Below are positions 54,838 through 64,000 of a stretch of 64,000 nt of DNA, in pieces. The position numbers and the translations under genes were made by a program. Each line of letters starts with the position of its first letter. The stretch's first letter is position 1. The notes beneath the pieces are model-generated. The model worked only from the letters and a program-made list of their open reading frames with translations, did no database searches and was not told where the DNA came from. Origin of the DNA: Linum tenue (taxonomy: Eukaryota; Streptophyta; Magnoliopsida; Malpighiales; Linaceae); the NCBI GenBank assembly GCA_946122785.1, contig CAMGYJ010000006.1, positions 51,480,066 to 51,544,065 on the forward strand, in the 5' to 3' direction.

Positions 54838-55650
54838 ATGCTTCAGGCTATGTTAACACAGATGAATGCATCCTTTCAGTTGCAACTGGACCACATCACT
54901 CGACGATTGGACGAGATGAAGTCACCAGACAAGGAAACAGAGACAGAACCATTCGGGGCCCAGACTGTTCAAAATTATCCAAACGACAATCACACCTTGG
55001 ATGAGAGGTTACGTAATATCGAGCGGCAACTAGTCTCCACTGAAGGCGATCCGAACCCTCAAAATCGAGGCAAACAAGAATTTGGTCGGAGAAACACTGG
55101 AGCAGATTTTGATGGCTATATCGCCGAGCTGCAAGGACTTAAACTAACAATTCCCTCTTTTCAGGGATCGAACAATGTCACAACCTATTTCAAACAATTC
55201 ATAGAGCTAGAGGAAGCTATGCATTTGGAAATCAAAATCGAGAAACAAGCCAAGACCAGAAGGTTTTCTAGCCGAAGTGTAGCAAAGAACTCTTTGGAGT
55301 CAAATTCAGCACCAATTCGACCAGAAAACCCCAAAAATGTGCCCAAGCAGATGTCTCTAGCATACCAAGGCAAGCCCGAAACATCAACTAGTGTGATTCA
55401 ATGCTTTAAGTGTTATGGTCGAGGGCACAAGGCAAGCCAATTCCCGAATTTGAAGACCCTGATCATACGTGATGGGGAGTTTGTCAGTGATGAAGAGGAA
55501 AAAGGGAAGGACTATGATGCATCGAGTAAAGAGGAAGTCGATGACGAGATCATCATGGCGACTCCACTACCTGAAAAACTTTCGACAATAAACCAAAGGG
55601 CTATGATCAGTGAAGTTGTCACTTCCGACAAAACTAGATAAGAGGACAAT
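54838..55650 (+). pseudogene. Gag of element N
   Basis: An open frame from 54838 to a TAA at 55639. It includes DHITRRLDEM (coiled-coil-like), a capsid-linker remnant with YIAELQGLKLTIPSFQGSNN, and a zinc knuckle CFKCYGRGHKASQF in which the last Cys is replaced by Phe. The typical PLPEKLSTINQRAMISEVV segment before protease follows. Much of the capsid between GSNN and the knuckle is shorter than normal, suggesting an internal deletion. The frame stops where the homologous protease region of element B (near 3865) would start. Confidence 0.75.
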
Positions 55651-57020
55651 TTGTCGAAGGCGAACAACACAGCTAGCAACTCCTTCTCAGTGGTGGTGTA
55701 GTTCTCCTGGGAATCATTGAGGGTCTTTGATGCATAATAGATAGGCCAGAAATGCCGAGCTTGCCTTTGCCCCGGGACAACTCCAACTGCGAAGTCACTC
55801 GCGTCACACATCAGCTCAAATGGCAAGGTCCAATCGGGAGTGACCATGATAGGAGCATGAGTGAGCTTCTCCTTCAAGGTTGTGAATGTTGTTGTGCAAC
55901 GTCAGTGAAACGGAAGGGGGCATCCTTCTCAAGGAGCTTCGACAGTGGCAAGTCGATCTTCAAGAAGTCCTTGATGAACCGCCGATAGAAACTCTATGGC
56001 CTAGGAAACTGTGAATCCCCTTCACAGAAGTGGATGGAGGTAGCTTGCTGATTGTCTCAAACTTGGCTCTGTCCACCTCTATCCCCATCTTGGAGATCTT
56101 ATGCCCCAGAACTATGCCTTCGCGAACCATAAAGTGGCATTTCTCCCAACTCAGCGCTAGTTTCGTCTCATCACATCTCCTTAGGACTAGTTCCAGGTTA
56201 TGGAGTTAGTGAGAGAAGGAGTCTTCATAAAATGAGAAGTCATCCATAAACACTTCCATGATTTCTCGGACAAGGCGGACGAAGATAGAGAACATGCACA
56301 ACTAGAACATGGCGGGGGCGTTGTAGAGCCCGAAAGGAATCCGTCGGTAGGCAAATGTGCTGAAAGGGCAGGTGAAGGTGTTCTTCGCCAATCATAGGGT
56401 GCTATGGGGATCTGAAAATACCCGGATATTCCATCAAGGAAGCAGTAGAATTCGTGGCAGGCCAACCTCTCGAACATATGGTCAATGAATGGTAGAGGAA
56501 AATGATCCTTCCTCGTGGCATCGTTGAGGCGGCAGTAGTCGATGCAGACGAGGTACCCAGTCATCGCTCTCATTGTATGAGCTCATTCTTCTCATTAGGG
56601 ACTATAGTCATCCCACCCTTCTTAGGCACCATCTGAGTGGGACTGACTCACTCACTGTCTAAAATGGCAAAGATGATACCCGCGTCCATCAACTTGATAA
56701 TCTCTGCTCGGACCACGACCTCCAGATTAGGTGTCAATATCCTCTATGGCTGTCTCACTGGTCGCATATCCTCTTCCAACAGGATCCGGTGGGAACAGAA
56801 AGACGGGCTAATTCCTCGGATGTTAGTGATTTTCCTCCTCGGGTGTGAGGGTCGAACTGATGATAACCGGAAGCTTGTTCCCCTCCCTAAGAAAGGCATA
56901 CTCCAAATGAGGATGAAGGGGTTTCAACTTTAGTTTTTTTGGCGCCTCTAAAGAGGTGGTGATATGGGTCGATGCATAGATCGGTTTGAATGGCTTCTCG
57001 ACCTCCACGAACACCCCATG
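55651..57020 (-). pseudogene. Reverse transcriptase and RNase H of M
   Basis: From high to low: an Athila RT lead-in (LKLKPLHPHLEYAFLREG, near 56900); IDYCRLNDATRKDHFPLPFIDHM (56550-56480); DGISGYFQIPIAP; then, after a frameshift near 56395, the catalytic VFMDDFSFYE-type motif near 56250-56220; and RNase H (FELMCDASDFAVGVV, TEKELLAVLFAFDK) at 55877-55655. There are stops between the parts. It ends at the N junction. Confidence 0.85.
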
Positions 57021-57055
57021 CTCTAGCGCTGCCAGCTGCTTTCTAGCTGTAGCTC

Positions 57056-57625
57056 CTACGATGCCTGCTCATTTAGCAAAATACAACGCTCAAGGACATC
57101 GTCAGTACCCGCACTCGTGGTGGCGAGTGTGGTTTCAAAATCAGCTAGAATGTACCAGCAATCCAAGTCATCATGCAGGTGGGAATTATTTTCATTATCA
57201 GACACAGAAAATGTAGCTTGTTCATCCCTAGCCCTCAAAGTTAACTTGCCACTATGCACATCAATCAATGCCTTGGCGGTGGCGAGAAAGGGTCTACCCA
57301 AAATCAAAGGTATATCTACATCCTCATTTATGTCCAAGATAACAAAATCGACAGGATATGTGAATGCACCCACAGTAACAAGCATGTCCTCAATTATACC
57401 ACTAGGATGGACAATTGATCTATCAGCTAACTGAATACTCATCCTAGTGGTTCTAGGTTCACCTAGTCCTAGCTTCTTAAACAATTTATAAGACATGACA
57501 TTAATGCTAGCGCTTAGGTCCGCCAAGGACTTTCCTACATGCATGCTGCGAATAACAAGAGGGATAGTAAAACTCCCTGGGTCTTTTCGGTTCTCGGCAG
57601 CTTGTTCTGCAGGATTGCAGAACAC
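57056..57625 (-). pseudogene. Protease region of M
   Basis: An open frame with DPGSFTIPL, ADLSASINVM (the usual G after DL is S here), VDFVILDINEDVDIPLILGRPFLAT and a C-terminal segment, 80-90% similar to the protease at 22100-22490. Being a pol segment, it lacks its own start. Confidence 0.85.
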
Positions 57626-57699
57626 TCCTCACTCAGCATCACCGTCAAAAGATCCCCAAGTTTCTTCTTATTGGTGAGGAGATTCTTCATGAATTTTGC

Positions 57700-59442
57700 G
57701 TACTTAGGCATCTTCTACAGTGCCTCCACGAATGGTATGATGATGTTGATCTGCTTCAACATTGCCATGAACTTGGCAAACTTAGTCTCTAGCTTGTCCT
57801 TGTGCATACGAGTGGGGAAAGGAAATTGAGGAACATGCTCCTTAACCATTGGCTTTGGTTTGGGATCCGGCTCCACCTTCTTAATCTCCATTTGCTGGTC
57901 TAAGGCTGGAAATGATGAAACAAGGTTCAGTTCATCCTGCCTGACTAAGGCAAGAATTGCAGTCGTCGTCTTGCCACTTCTCGTGGTAATGGCTTCCAAC
58001 TGCTGGTGAAGCTCTCTAGGATTTGGAATGGTGTTGGCAGGTAGAGTTCCTAGTGGTCTAGTGGCGTTGTTTTGGGCTATGCCCCAATCTGGTTCTAGAG
58101 GTCCTACAAAATAGCATTCTGGTTCCTATGACCTGCCTCTAGTTCATTGAATTTCCCGATGGAGAAATCCATGAACTGGTCCATCTTGGCAGACTTCAAA
58201 TACTGGTACTCATGAAGTTCGTCACCGTATTTCGCAGCTCGGACTTTTGGTCACCCTACGCTGGGGCTAATGACGACTTCTAAAGTTGCCACTGCTATGG
58301 CTGAAAAGGCTTCCTCCGTCTGGGCTGGAATGGCTACTGTTGTTGGAATGGATCCTGTCGGGTTTGGTACTACTGCCTCTGGGGAAAGCCACCAGTCGGT
58401 GTTGTGAAGCCATGAGGCTTAGTGTTGCTGCAGTTGTTGCCATCGTAGGAGAAATTGGGATGATGGCGCTCCCCCCCCCCCCATTATAAGTACCGCTGTA
58501 GGGGTCGAAGCGCCGAGCATTGGCAATGAATTCCAACTGCTCCTGTGGGGTGGTGGACTCCTGCATAGCCTGAAAATCCTCCACCAAATGGTTCGAGCTT
58601 TTGCACCACTGGCACTGGCAATTGGAGGCACCGCCATGCCTCTGCCTGGTATGAGACTATTAGGCTGCTTCAATGTTTGAAGTAGCTCTGCCACTTCTCG
58701 CTCAAGCCCTGATCTGAGTCTCCATGGCATGCACACCTCTGTCCCTCGAGCTCCTGCCTCGTGTGGTCTGCCCCCAAGAATGATCACGGGCGGCCAAAGT
58801 ACTGAGCATCTAGTTCAACTCTGGTGGAGTCTTAGTGAGAATGTCTCCACCCGGGCACAAAGACTCAATCAATCGTTGACTCTCTAGGGACAAAGCACTG
58901 TAGAAGTTCCCAACGGGGAATGCATCACAGAATCCGTGGTGAGGAAAATTCCATAATAGTCCACAATACCGTTCCCAAGCGTCTCGCAAGGACTTGTCAT
59001 CTTCTTGGAGGAAATGGGTGATCTCATGCTGAATCTCTGAAGTCTTCAAAGACGGATAATACCGGTGCACGAATTTGTTAGCCAGACAATCCCAGAAAGT
59101 GATGGACAGTGCTGCTAAGTCTTTAGCAACCTCTTTGCGTGCCCTGCCAATGAGCGAGGAAAGAGGCGAAGGTGGATTTCATCATCTGGGACACTGTTCA
59201 CTTTGAAACCATTAGTCAGCCGCAAGAACCGAGAAAGGTATACCTTCGCCTCGTCATCCTTGAGCCTATGAAACTGGATAGAGGAAGTGATCAACTAGAT
59301 CTAGCAAGGCTTGATCTCAAGGTTGTTAGCAGGTATGGGCGGATACTAGATGGCTGGACGGATATCAGTAAGTCGTGGAGTGAGAAGTACTCAATGTTGT
59401 ACTCCGACAGAGGTGGCTGTTGGTGGGTAGCATCTGCAAGAT
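57700..59442 (-). pseudogene. Gag of M
   Basis: Fragments in several frames: capsid (59440-58810: RYYPSLKTSEIQHEITHF, LSLESQRLIESLCPGGDILTKTPPELN), then a decayed segment with a CxxC-like remnant (58620-58560), a Pro/Gln-rich stretch with a C10 run at 58472-58481, and a linker with MEAITTRSGKTT (57999). The N-terminus upstream of 59440 is replaced by an LTR-end-like sequence. Confidence 0.8.
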
Positions 59443-59615
59443 TGACTCGCCAATACCGTCACACTAGCTACGAGTCATGCACTACCTACACACAAGCTAC
59501 AGGCAAACCCCTGAAGTCAAAAGGGTGAAAGAATAAAAGAAACAATGCATAAAGGAAATGCTAAAGTAACAGAAATCACAATTATTCAACAACCTAGCAA
59601 CGGAGCCATAAAAAT
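59443..59615 (-). other. Leader and primer site of M, with a stray LTR end
   Basis: 59593-59615 holds the decayed tRNA-Asp primer site (reverse of TATGGCTCCGTTGCTAGG). CTACGAGTCATGCACTACC (59467-59485) is the reverse of the gag-start region. Next to it at 59443-59467 is a second copy of the 25-bp LTR end TGACTCGCCAATACCGTCAC that also begins LTR L at 59616. Confidence 0.65.
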
Positions 59616-60888
59616 TGACTCGCCAATACTGTCACACTAGAAGTGGCCAAGTGTAACAAAAAGCTAATGCGTAGTATAGCGGGTTTAGCTTTTACTTGTC
59701 AACGCGGGTCCTAGATGTGATAACTACTCCATGAAGTTCTCGTTATCTAGCAGTTTGAATGTAGTGAAGTTGTAACTAATCTAAACAAACACAAAGCGGT
59801 GAGGTTGTGATTCAAGTTAATAAGGCTCACTCAGGTATGAGTCCCCCTAGATCGCAATTAGGCCAAGTTGTAATTCACCTAAAACCACTTGATTGATGTT
59901 TAAACCGCGGAAAGTTCTTAAACAGTATGGAGTTTCGACTAAAGTGCTCCAGACCCTCTTAGTTTGAATACCCAGCAAGTGACTAACCATCAACGATGTA
60001 AGCTAACCGAGGCAATAAGATTCAAACTTCCTCTATTGGGTTCTAAACCAGTACAGAGCAGTGGTAAAGTCGCCAATTCACTACCTCCCATTCAAGATGC
60101 TCTATCGATCTATGTAGAGATTATCTTTCTAGGTCAAAGCAGGAATCACTAGAATTTGATAAAGACCCAAGTAATTCTGAATAAGTACTTCAACTGGATA
60201 TAAATCAATCAATCATTCATGTCAAATGGTTCATACTACTCATCCTAACATACAAGGTTCTTACATACCCAAGTGATAGAAGGGATTACTCCGTAGAGAG
60301 AGAGTGAAAAGCTATACCGGGTGTGGAAATCATCGTGTAGAAGAAAAAAACTGGCACTGGATCGTCAATCGTCTCTCCTTGGGGCTTGAATCGAGCTCCA
60401 AGGGTGTGGAACTTGATTTAGGGTATTCAAGGATCTCTCTTTGTCACTTTCTCTCTCTAAACCTTTGTTTTTAGCTCTAGAGTTCGAATGCCTTGTCAAA
60501 ACCACCATTTGGCACTAGCAGCCCAAGCATCGAACCCCTGGCCTGATTACCCAGTCGGGTAATTTGATGATAGGTCGGGTTTTCTCAAAATGACGCGCAT
60601 TGGTAAGTTTGTCGTGGCAGAAAATCCCTGGACGACTTCCCCGACCTCTGATGGTGTTTCCCCGGTCGGGTTTTTTATGGTTGACCGGGAATTCTGGTCC
60701 TTGCAGTCCTTCTTTCGTCTCAATAGTGCTTTTGACCGAAACTCACTTCCAGACCTCCATTTCCGCTCCAAGCCCCAAAACATGACATAAAAGACCAACC
60801 TATCGTGAAATCGGCTTGAAACACAAGAATCGTACCTCAAACAGTGTATGAATGGTGTGTAACAACATGTGCAAATATCGAGTTATCA
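59616..60888 (-). repeat. LTR L, 5' LTR of M
   Basis: Starts (minus) TGATAACTCGATATTTGCAC at 60888 next to the right AGGCA, and ends AGTATTGGCGAGTCA at 59616. Confidence 0.88.
60540..60690 (-). promoter_or_regulatory. Palindromic-word cluster in U3 of LTR L
   Basis: ATTACCCAGTCGGGTAAT (60548-60565), TAGGTCGGGTTTTC, CCCCGACC and CCCCGGTCGGGTTTTTTAT (near 60661), and TTGACCGGGAATT. The word family matches M's internal cluster at 52920-53105. An ACGCGCATT tract near 60593 parallels the ACGCGCGTTTT tract of other U3 regions. Confidence 0.75.
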
Positions 60889-60893
60889 AGGCA

Positions 60894-61105
60894 CTAATCA
60901 CGGCCACATGTCACAGTCCCGACCACGAGATCGTGACCATGTTTGCGGGCTGAAGATCACGACTGTTAATAGTAACCGCGAACTTCAGCAGGCGACTCAG
61001 AAGAAGGCAGAAAGTTTCCCCAGTCGAATCATGAACATGGTGCATTTTGACTGCGAGAAAGATCGCGCCCAAGACACAAAGATTACGACCGCAATCTTAT
61101 CATCG
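60894..61105 (+). promoter_or_regulatory. Palindromic-word cluster in U3 of LTR J
   Basis: AATCACGGCCACATGTCACAG, GTCCCGACCACGAGATCGTGAC, ATCACGACTGTTAATAG and ATTACGACCGCAATC at 60894-61100: decayed versions of an ATCACGRCCGTGAT-type word. It is followed, after the MITE, by the TATA box at 61894. Confidence 0.6.
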
Positions 61106-61776
61106 GTGGATCCAGGGGTGGCCACCTTGGGCCACGGCCCAGCCCTCCTTTGGATCCGGAGCTAGTATAGTCCTTATAAGTTTATCAATTTTAGTCATTC
61201 GGTCCAGTGTTATTTTATAATAAGATTGTGTGTAATTAGGAAAATAGGTCAAATGAACATATTCAAATCACAACTCTAAATTTAGCCTATAAATTCTAGC
61301 TCCAATGGTTCTCGTCTAAAGAAAAAAAAACAATGAAACCGAAAATTCTAAAAGTCTAAAACGTAAAAGACCAAAAGAAATATGAGGTTTGTTCCTTTGA
61401 AAAATTACTAGAGCAGCTGGTGGAAATAGAGATGGACACACAATACAAATTGATTAGTCGATTGATTTGTCTAGTGTTGACATTGTTCGTTTCAACAACT
61501 ACTAGGAGAGAACCTTTTCAACATGAAACAGGTGAAAAATGTTTTCTACAACAAAACGAGTGATGAATTTATTGCTGATTGGTTAACTATTTTATTTGAA
61601 AGAGAGTAGTATGCTATTGGTATGGATGTAAACTTCATTATTGATGAATTCGCTTTATTAAAAGATCGACGTGTATAATTGATATTACATAAAGAACTAT
61701 GATTTTTTATCGGTCTCTAATTTTCTAATGAAATGCGGCCCAGTACTCTATAATGTCCTAGATCCACTGTTGGATC
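61104..61776. mobile_element. Probable hAT-type MITE in LTR J
   Basis: The ends read TCGGTGGATCCAGG and, reversed, ACAGTGGATCTAGG. TCTTATCA and TCTTATGG on the two sides could be a mutated 8-bp TSD. The sequence on the two sides rejoins in LTR J (ACGACCGCAATCTTAT... then GGAGGTCGCGATCTCGATC). No coding capacity. Confidence 0.55.
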
Positions 61777-61893
61777 TTATGGAGGAGGTCGCGATCTCGA
61801 TCTTAAAGATGGAGTCAAAACGCGTCGGTTCGAGCGATTCAGAGACGTTCCAGCTAGGTCACGAGCTCGACGCCTTGACCATTGCCAGCAGCC

Positions 61894-61901
61894 TATAAAT
61901 A
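61894..61901 (+). promoter_or_regulatory. TATA box of LTR J
   Basis: TATAAATA in the context AGCCTATAAATACCCCTC, about 130 bp past the word cluster once the MITE is removed. Confidence 0.65.
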
Positions 61902-62635
61902 CCCCTCTTGCTACACTTTTCAAGGGAGAGCCGCCCTATGACTTGAATCTCTAATGGTTGTTTAGGGAAAATGTGAACCTTATTTTATAGGTTGTGTATG
62001 AATGGGTTTTGTATGAATGTGTTTATCTAGTTGATTTGAATACTTCTCTAGATTTAATTGTGTTTGGGTAAGAAGCCCTAATATTCTCTACTAGGATACT
62101 TGAGCTTCTATGTTGGGTATGGAGTTTTAGATTTAGATGGGTATGCGCCATCTTGCAAATTAGGGTTAGATGAATGAATAAGATCTTCGGTGGACGAGGT
62201 AACCGTACCCCTGCCATATGAATGCCTTCCTATATAGAACCCTTGATAAAACCACAGTGTGGACGGTGGGTAGTACTCATTGAAAGGAGCTATGTTCTTA
62301 AAGCCCCATATATGATAGCCTAGATCGAGGTGACTAACATGGGGTTAGGGGAGGCGTACTGCGAGGCGTGAGGATACTCACCACATTCTCTTAACCCTAC
62401 TTGACAACCATAGCTAGCAGGATTTGACCCTAGGAAATCGTCTCATCTCTAGCGATCTCCCAACCACTTAGTTGGTTGTTTAATAGTAGGTAAGATTAGA
62501 TTCCTCACCCAAACTTCTAATCTGATTAGATATTAGTTCGGAGCTAAGTAATAATAAGCTTAGGATTCCCTTGGAATACGATAGAGCCAATTAACTAAAA
62601 TCCTATCTTGGTTATACTTGTCTTAGTTAGGATGG

Positions 62636-63909
62636 TGACACGCTAAAACACAACACCAAACTGCGACCAAGTGTAATCGCAGCCAAGGAATGCAGTAAAG
62701 TGGCAAGTTCTAATTATCAACCCGGGGTCTAGATCTACTGCCTACTCCGTGATTATCTATTATCTAGCAAACTAAGTCGAGTGATTGTTGTTTTAAGTAA
62801 AAGCAGCAAGAAAGCAGGAAATGGTTCGGTTTTCTGAAGTCAAGGAAGAGTCACTCGGGAATGAGTCCCCCTAGCTCCTTAGTTAGGTCTCAATTGTAAT
62901 TACCCTGGGTTGATTTACTGTTGATTAAAATGCGGAAGATCCGACAGTAGCTTGGAATCTCTTAAGCTGACCAAGCCCTCTTAGTCCAACTACCCGGCAG
63001 ACGACTAGTCTTCACCGGGATAGAAGGCTGAGGCTATGAACACAGAACTCCACTACCGGAATTGGATTCCAGTACAAAGCAGTAGATTGACTAACTCTCG
63101 TATAACCAATCCACTACTACAGAATGATGAAGCTCTAACAACCTAATCCGATTCAATCTATCTCAGGTTGCAGCAGAAATCAAGAAAAGCTGATCAGACT
63201 TAAATTAATTCAATGAATCATGCATCATTCGATTATAATCAAACACTATAACAATACCAAGTCATTACAATCAAGATCCCTAACACATGGAACTAGGTTT
63301 CTTCATACCCAAGTGAGAGAAAGTTCTACTCCATAGAGAGAAAAGGGAAAACAGAATACAAAGCAGTCATACTCATAATAATGGGAAGAATATGCTCTGG
63401 GATGATGATTTTCACTCCTATGATGATCTCCAAGCTCGATTTGATGAAACCCAGCTCCAAGATCGCTTCTAGGATGTGTTCTTCGCACTTTCTCTCTCTA
63501 GGGCTCTGTTTTTGCTCCAAAAAGTCGATTCCCTATCCTTTCGCTCGAAATTTGGTTAAAACCTAGATTTTCGCGATCACACGGCCGTGTGGCTTACCCA
63601 GCTGCGCGTGTGAGTGTCAAAACGCGGAGTTTCGATTAAGTGGACTTCAGGCTTCCTACACGGCCAGGGACACACGGCCGTGTGGAATCTCCAGTATGCC
63701 CGTGTGAAGCCTCGCTAAATCCCACACGGCCACATTGGTTCCTTACACGGCCGTGTGGGTTTTATGAGTGCCCGTGTGGCTTCCTCAGCGTCTCGCCACA
63801 CGTCCGATCTTCGTCCAATCGACCCCGAACTCGCTTATAAAACACGAGAATCAACATCTCAAACGGCTCAAGAATTGGGGTAAAAACATGTGCAATTAAC
63901 GGTCTATCA
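62636..63909 (-). repeat. Athila-type LTR P (3' LTR of an element leaving the window)
   Basis: In the minus sense it starts TGATAGACCGTTAATTGCAC at 63909 and ends TTTAGCGTGTCA at 62636. The polypurine and hairpin block lies at 63910-63952, so this is the 3' LTR of an element extending to the right. R-U5 resembles LTR G; the U3 start resembles LTR D. Confidence 0.87.
63578..63780 (-). promoter_or_regulatory. Palindromic-word cluster in U3 of LTR P
   Basis: CACACGGCCGTGTG at 63578-63591 and 63671-63684, ACACGGCCGTGT at 63745-63756, plus partial copies near 63657 (ACACGGCCAGGG), 63723 (CACACGGCCACA) and 63770 (GCCCGTGTGGC). Confidence 0.8.
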
Positions 63910-64000
63910 AACTCCCCCACACTTAACCGTTTTCTTGTCCCCAAGCAAACCAAGTCAGACACAAGGTAAGCTCACATATTTCAATCATACCAACTTTGGG
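63910..64000 (-). other. 3' internal end of the element owning LTR P
   Basis: ACTCCCCCACACTTAACCG and TTTCTTGTCCCCAAGCAA, the Athila polypurine and hairpin block, then the window ends. Confidence 0.8.

Larger units (their letters stand above)
53705..55650 (+). mobile_element. Truncated LTR element N, relative of B, nested in M
   Basis: One 951-bp LTR (53705-54655), a primer site TGGCATCAGAGC (54658-54669) and gag, then an abrupt end in M's RNase H at about 55650. The LTR starts TGATATGATCC like B, shares internal blocks (AGAATTTGG, TTTAGAGCTC/TTTGGAGCTC), and ends canonically TATCA where B has TATTA. The 3' part of N and the integrase core of M are both absent at this junction, so one deletion probably removed both. 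Confidence 0.82.
51503..60888 (-). mobile_element. Athila-type element M with TSD AGGCA
   Basis: A complete insertion on the minus strand bounded by AGGCA (51498-51502 and 60889-60893). Order from high to low coordinates: LTR L, primer site, gag, protease, RT, RNase H, (nested N), integrase C-terminus, post-pol spacer, word cluster, leader and intron, first codons of the envelope-like gene, then the R-U5 half of LTR K. The 3' part of the envelope gene, the 3' untranslated region and the U3 of the 3' LTR are deleted. All coding parts are broken. Confidence 0.9.
51189..62635 (+). repeat. LTR J, split by element M (51189-51502 and 60894-62635)
   Basis: The LTR starts TGATTACACCTAAAATAGGC and resumes at 60894 after element M and one copy of its AGGCA duplication. 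It carries a word cluster (60894-61105), a TATA box (61894-61901) and a leader. It is further split by a hAT-like MITE at about 61104-61776. The R-U5 part is unrelated to the Athila LTRs, so it is another gypsy lineage, perhaps Tat-like. The end is not exactly placed, since LTR P begins at 62636. Confidence 0.65.

Overview
The window looks like nuclear heterochromatin of a flowering plant, probably a eudicot. Almost everything recognisable is a plant transposable element: Ty3/gypsy LTR retrotransposons of the Athila and Tekay types, further gypsy elements primed by initiator tRNA-Met, Ac-like hAT transposons and MITE-like elements. Every retroelement coding region except one (positions 3746-6025) carries frameshifts, stops or deletions. 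I found no host protein gene, tRNA, rRNA or CRISPR array.

Layout. 1-925 is a foldback repeat. 2318-8752 is a three-level nest: a long-TIR MITE holds gag-only LTR element A (2408-8176, minus, TSD AAGAT), which holds LTR element B (2660-6545, plus, TSD GATTA). 8753-11825 is AT-rich and gene-free, with a (TA)n tract and a hAT-type MITE. 11827-15787 is an Ac-like hAT transposon with a perfect 8-bp TSD. 15988-18949 is an Athila-type LTR with adjoining internal sequence, minus strand. 18950-29735 holds plus-strand Athila sequence: LTR, gag-protease-integrase remnant, internal promoter-like module, envelope-like (Athila ORF) gene, LTR, second gag. It meets an oppositely oriented Athila remnant (29736-35171) that contains a solo LTR (32330-34482, TSD TGAAT). 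35172-44546 is a Tekay-type chromovirus with two LTRs and a broken gag-pol. 44547-51185 is a mosaic of Athila LTRs and gag/protease scraps in both orientations. 51189-62635 is a different plus-strand LTR split by a complete minus-strand Athila element (51503-60888, TSD AGGCA), itself interrupted by a truncated relative of B (53705-55650). 62636-64000 is the 3' end of one more minus-strand Athila element that runs off the window.

The main observation is a shared architecture in the Athila-type LTRs. Each LTR has, in its U3 region just upstream of the TATA/leader, a cluster of palindromic words built on the core CGRYCG, with flanking arms that differ between elements: ATTACGGTCGTAAT, GTTCACGGTCGTGAAC, GTCACAGCCGTGAC, AAAACACGRCCGTGTTTT, CACACGGCCGTGTG and AAATACCCGACCGGGTATTT. 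The same kind of cluster occurs a second time inside two elements, between the end of pol and the envelope-like gene, followed by an AT-rich TATA-like stretch, a pyrimidine-rich leader and a GT-AG intron ending four bases before an ATG. The internal cluster uses the same word as an LTR of that element. LTRs with near-identical R-U5 halves can carry unrelated U3 halves and words, so U3 appears to be exchanged as a module. All coordinates, alignments and identities here were judged by eye.
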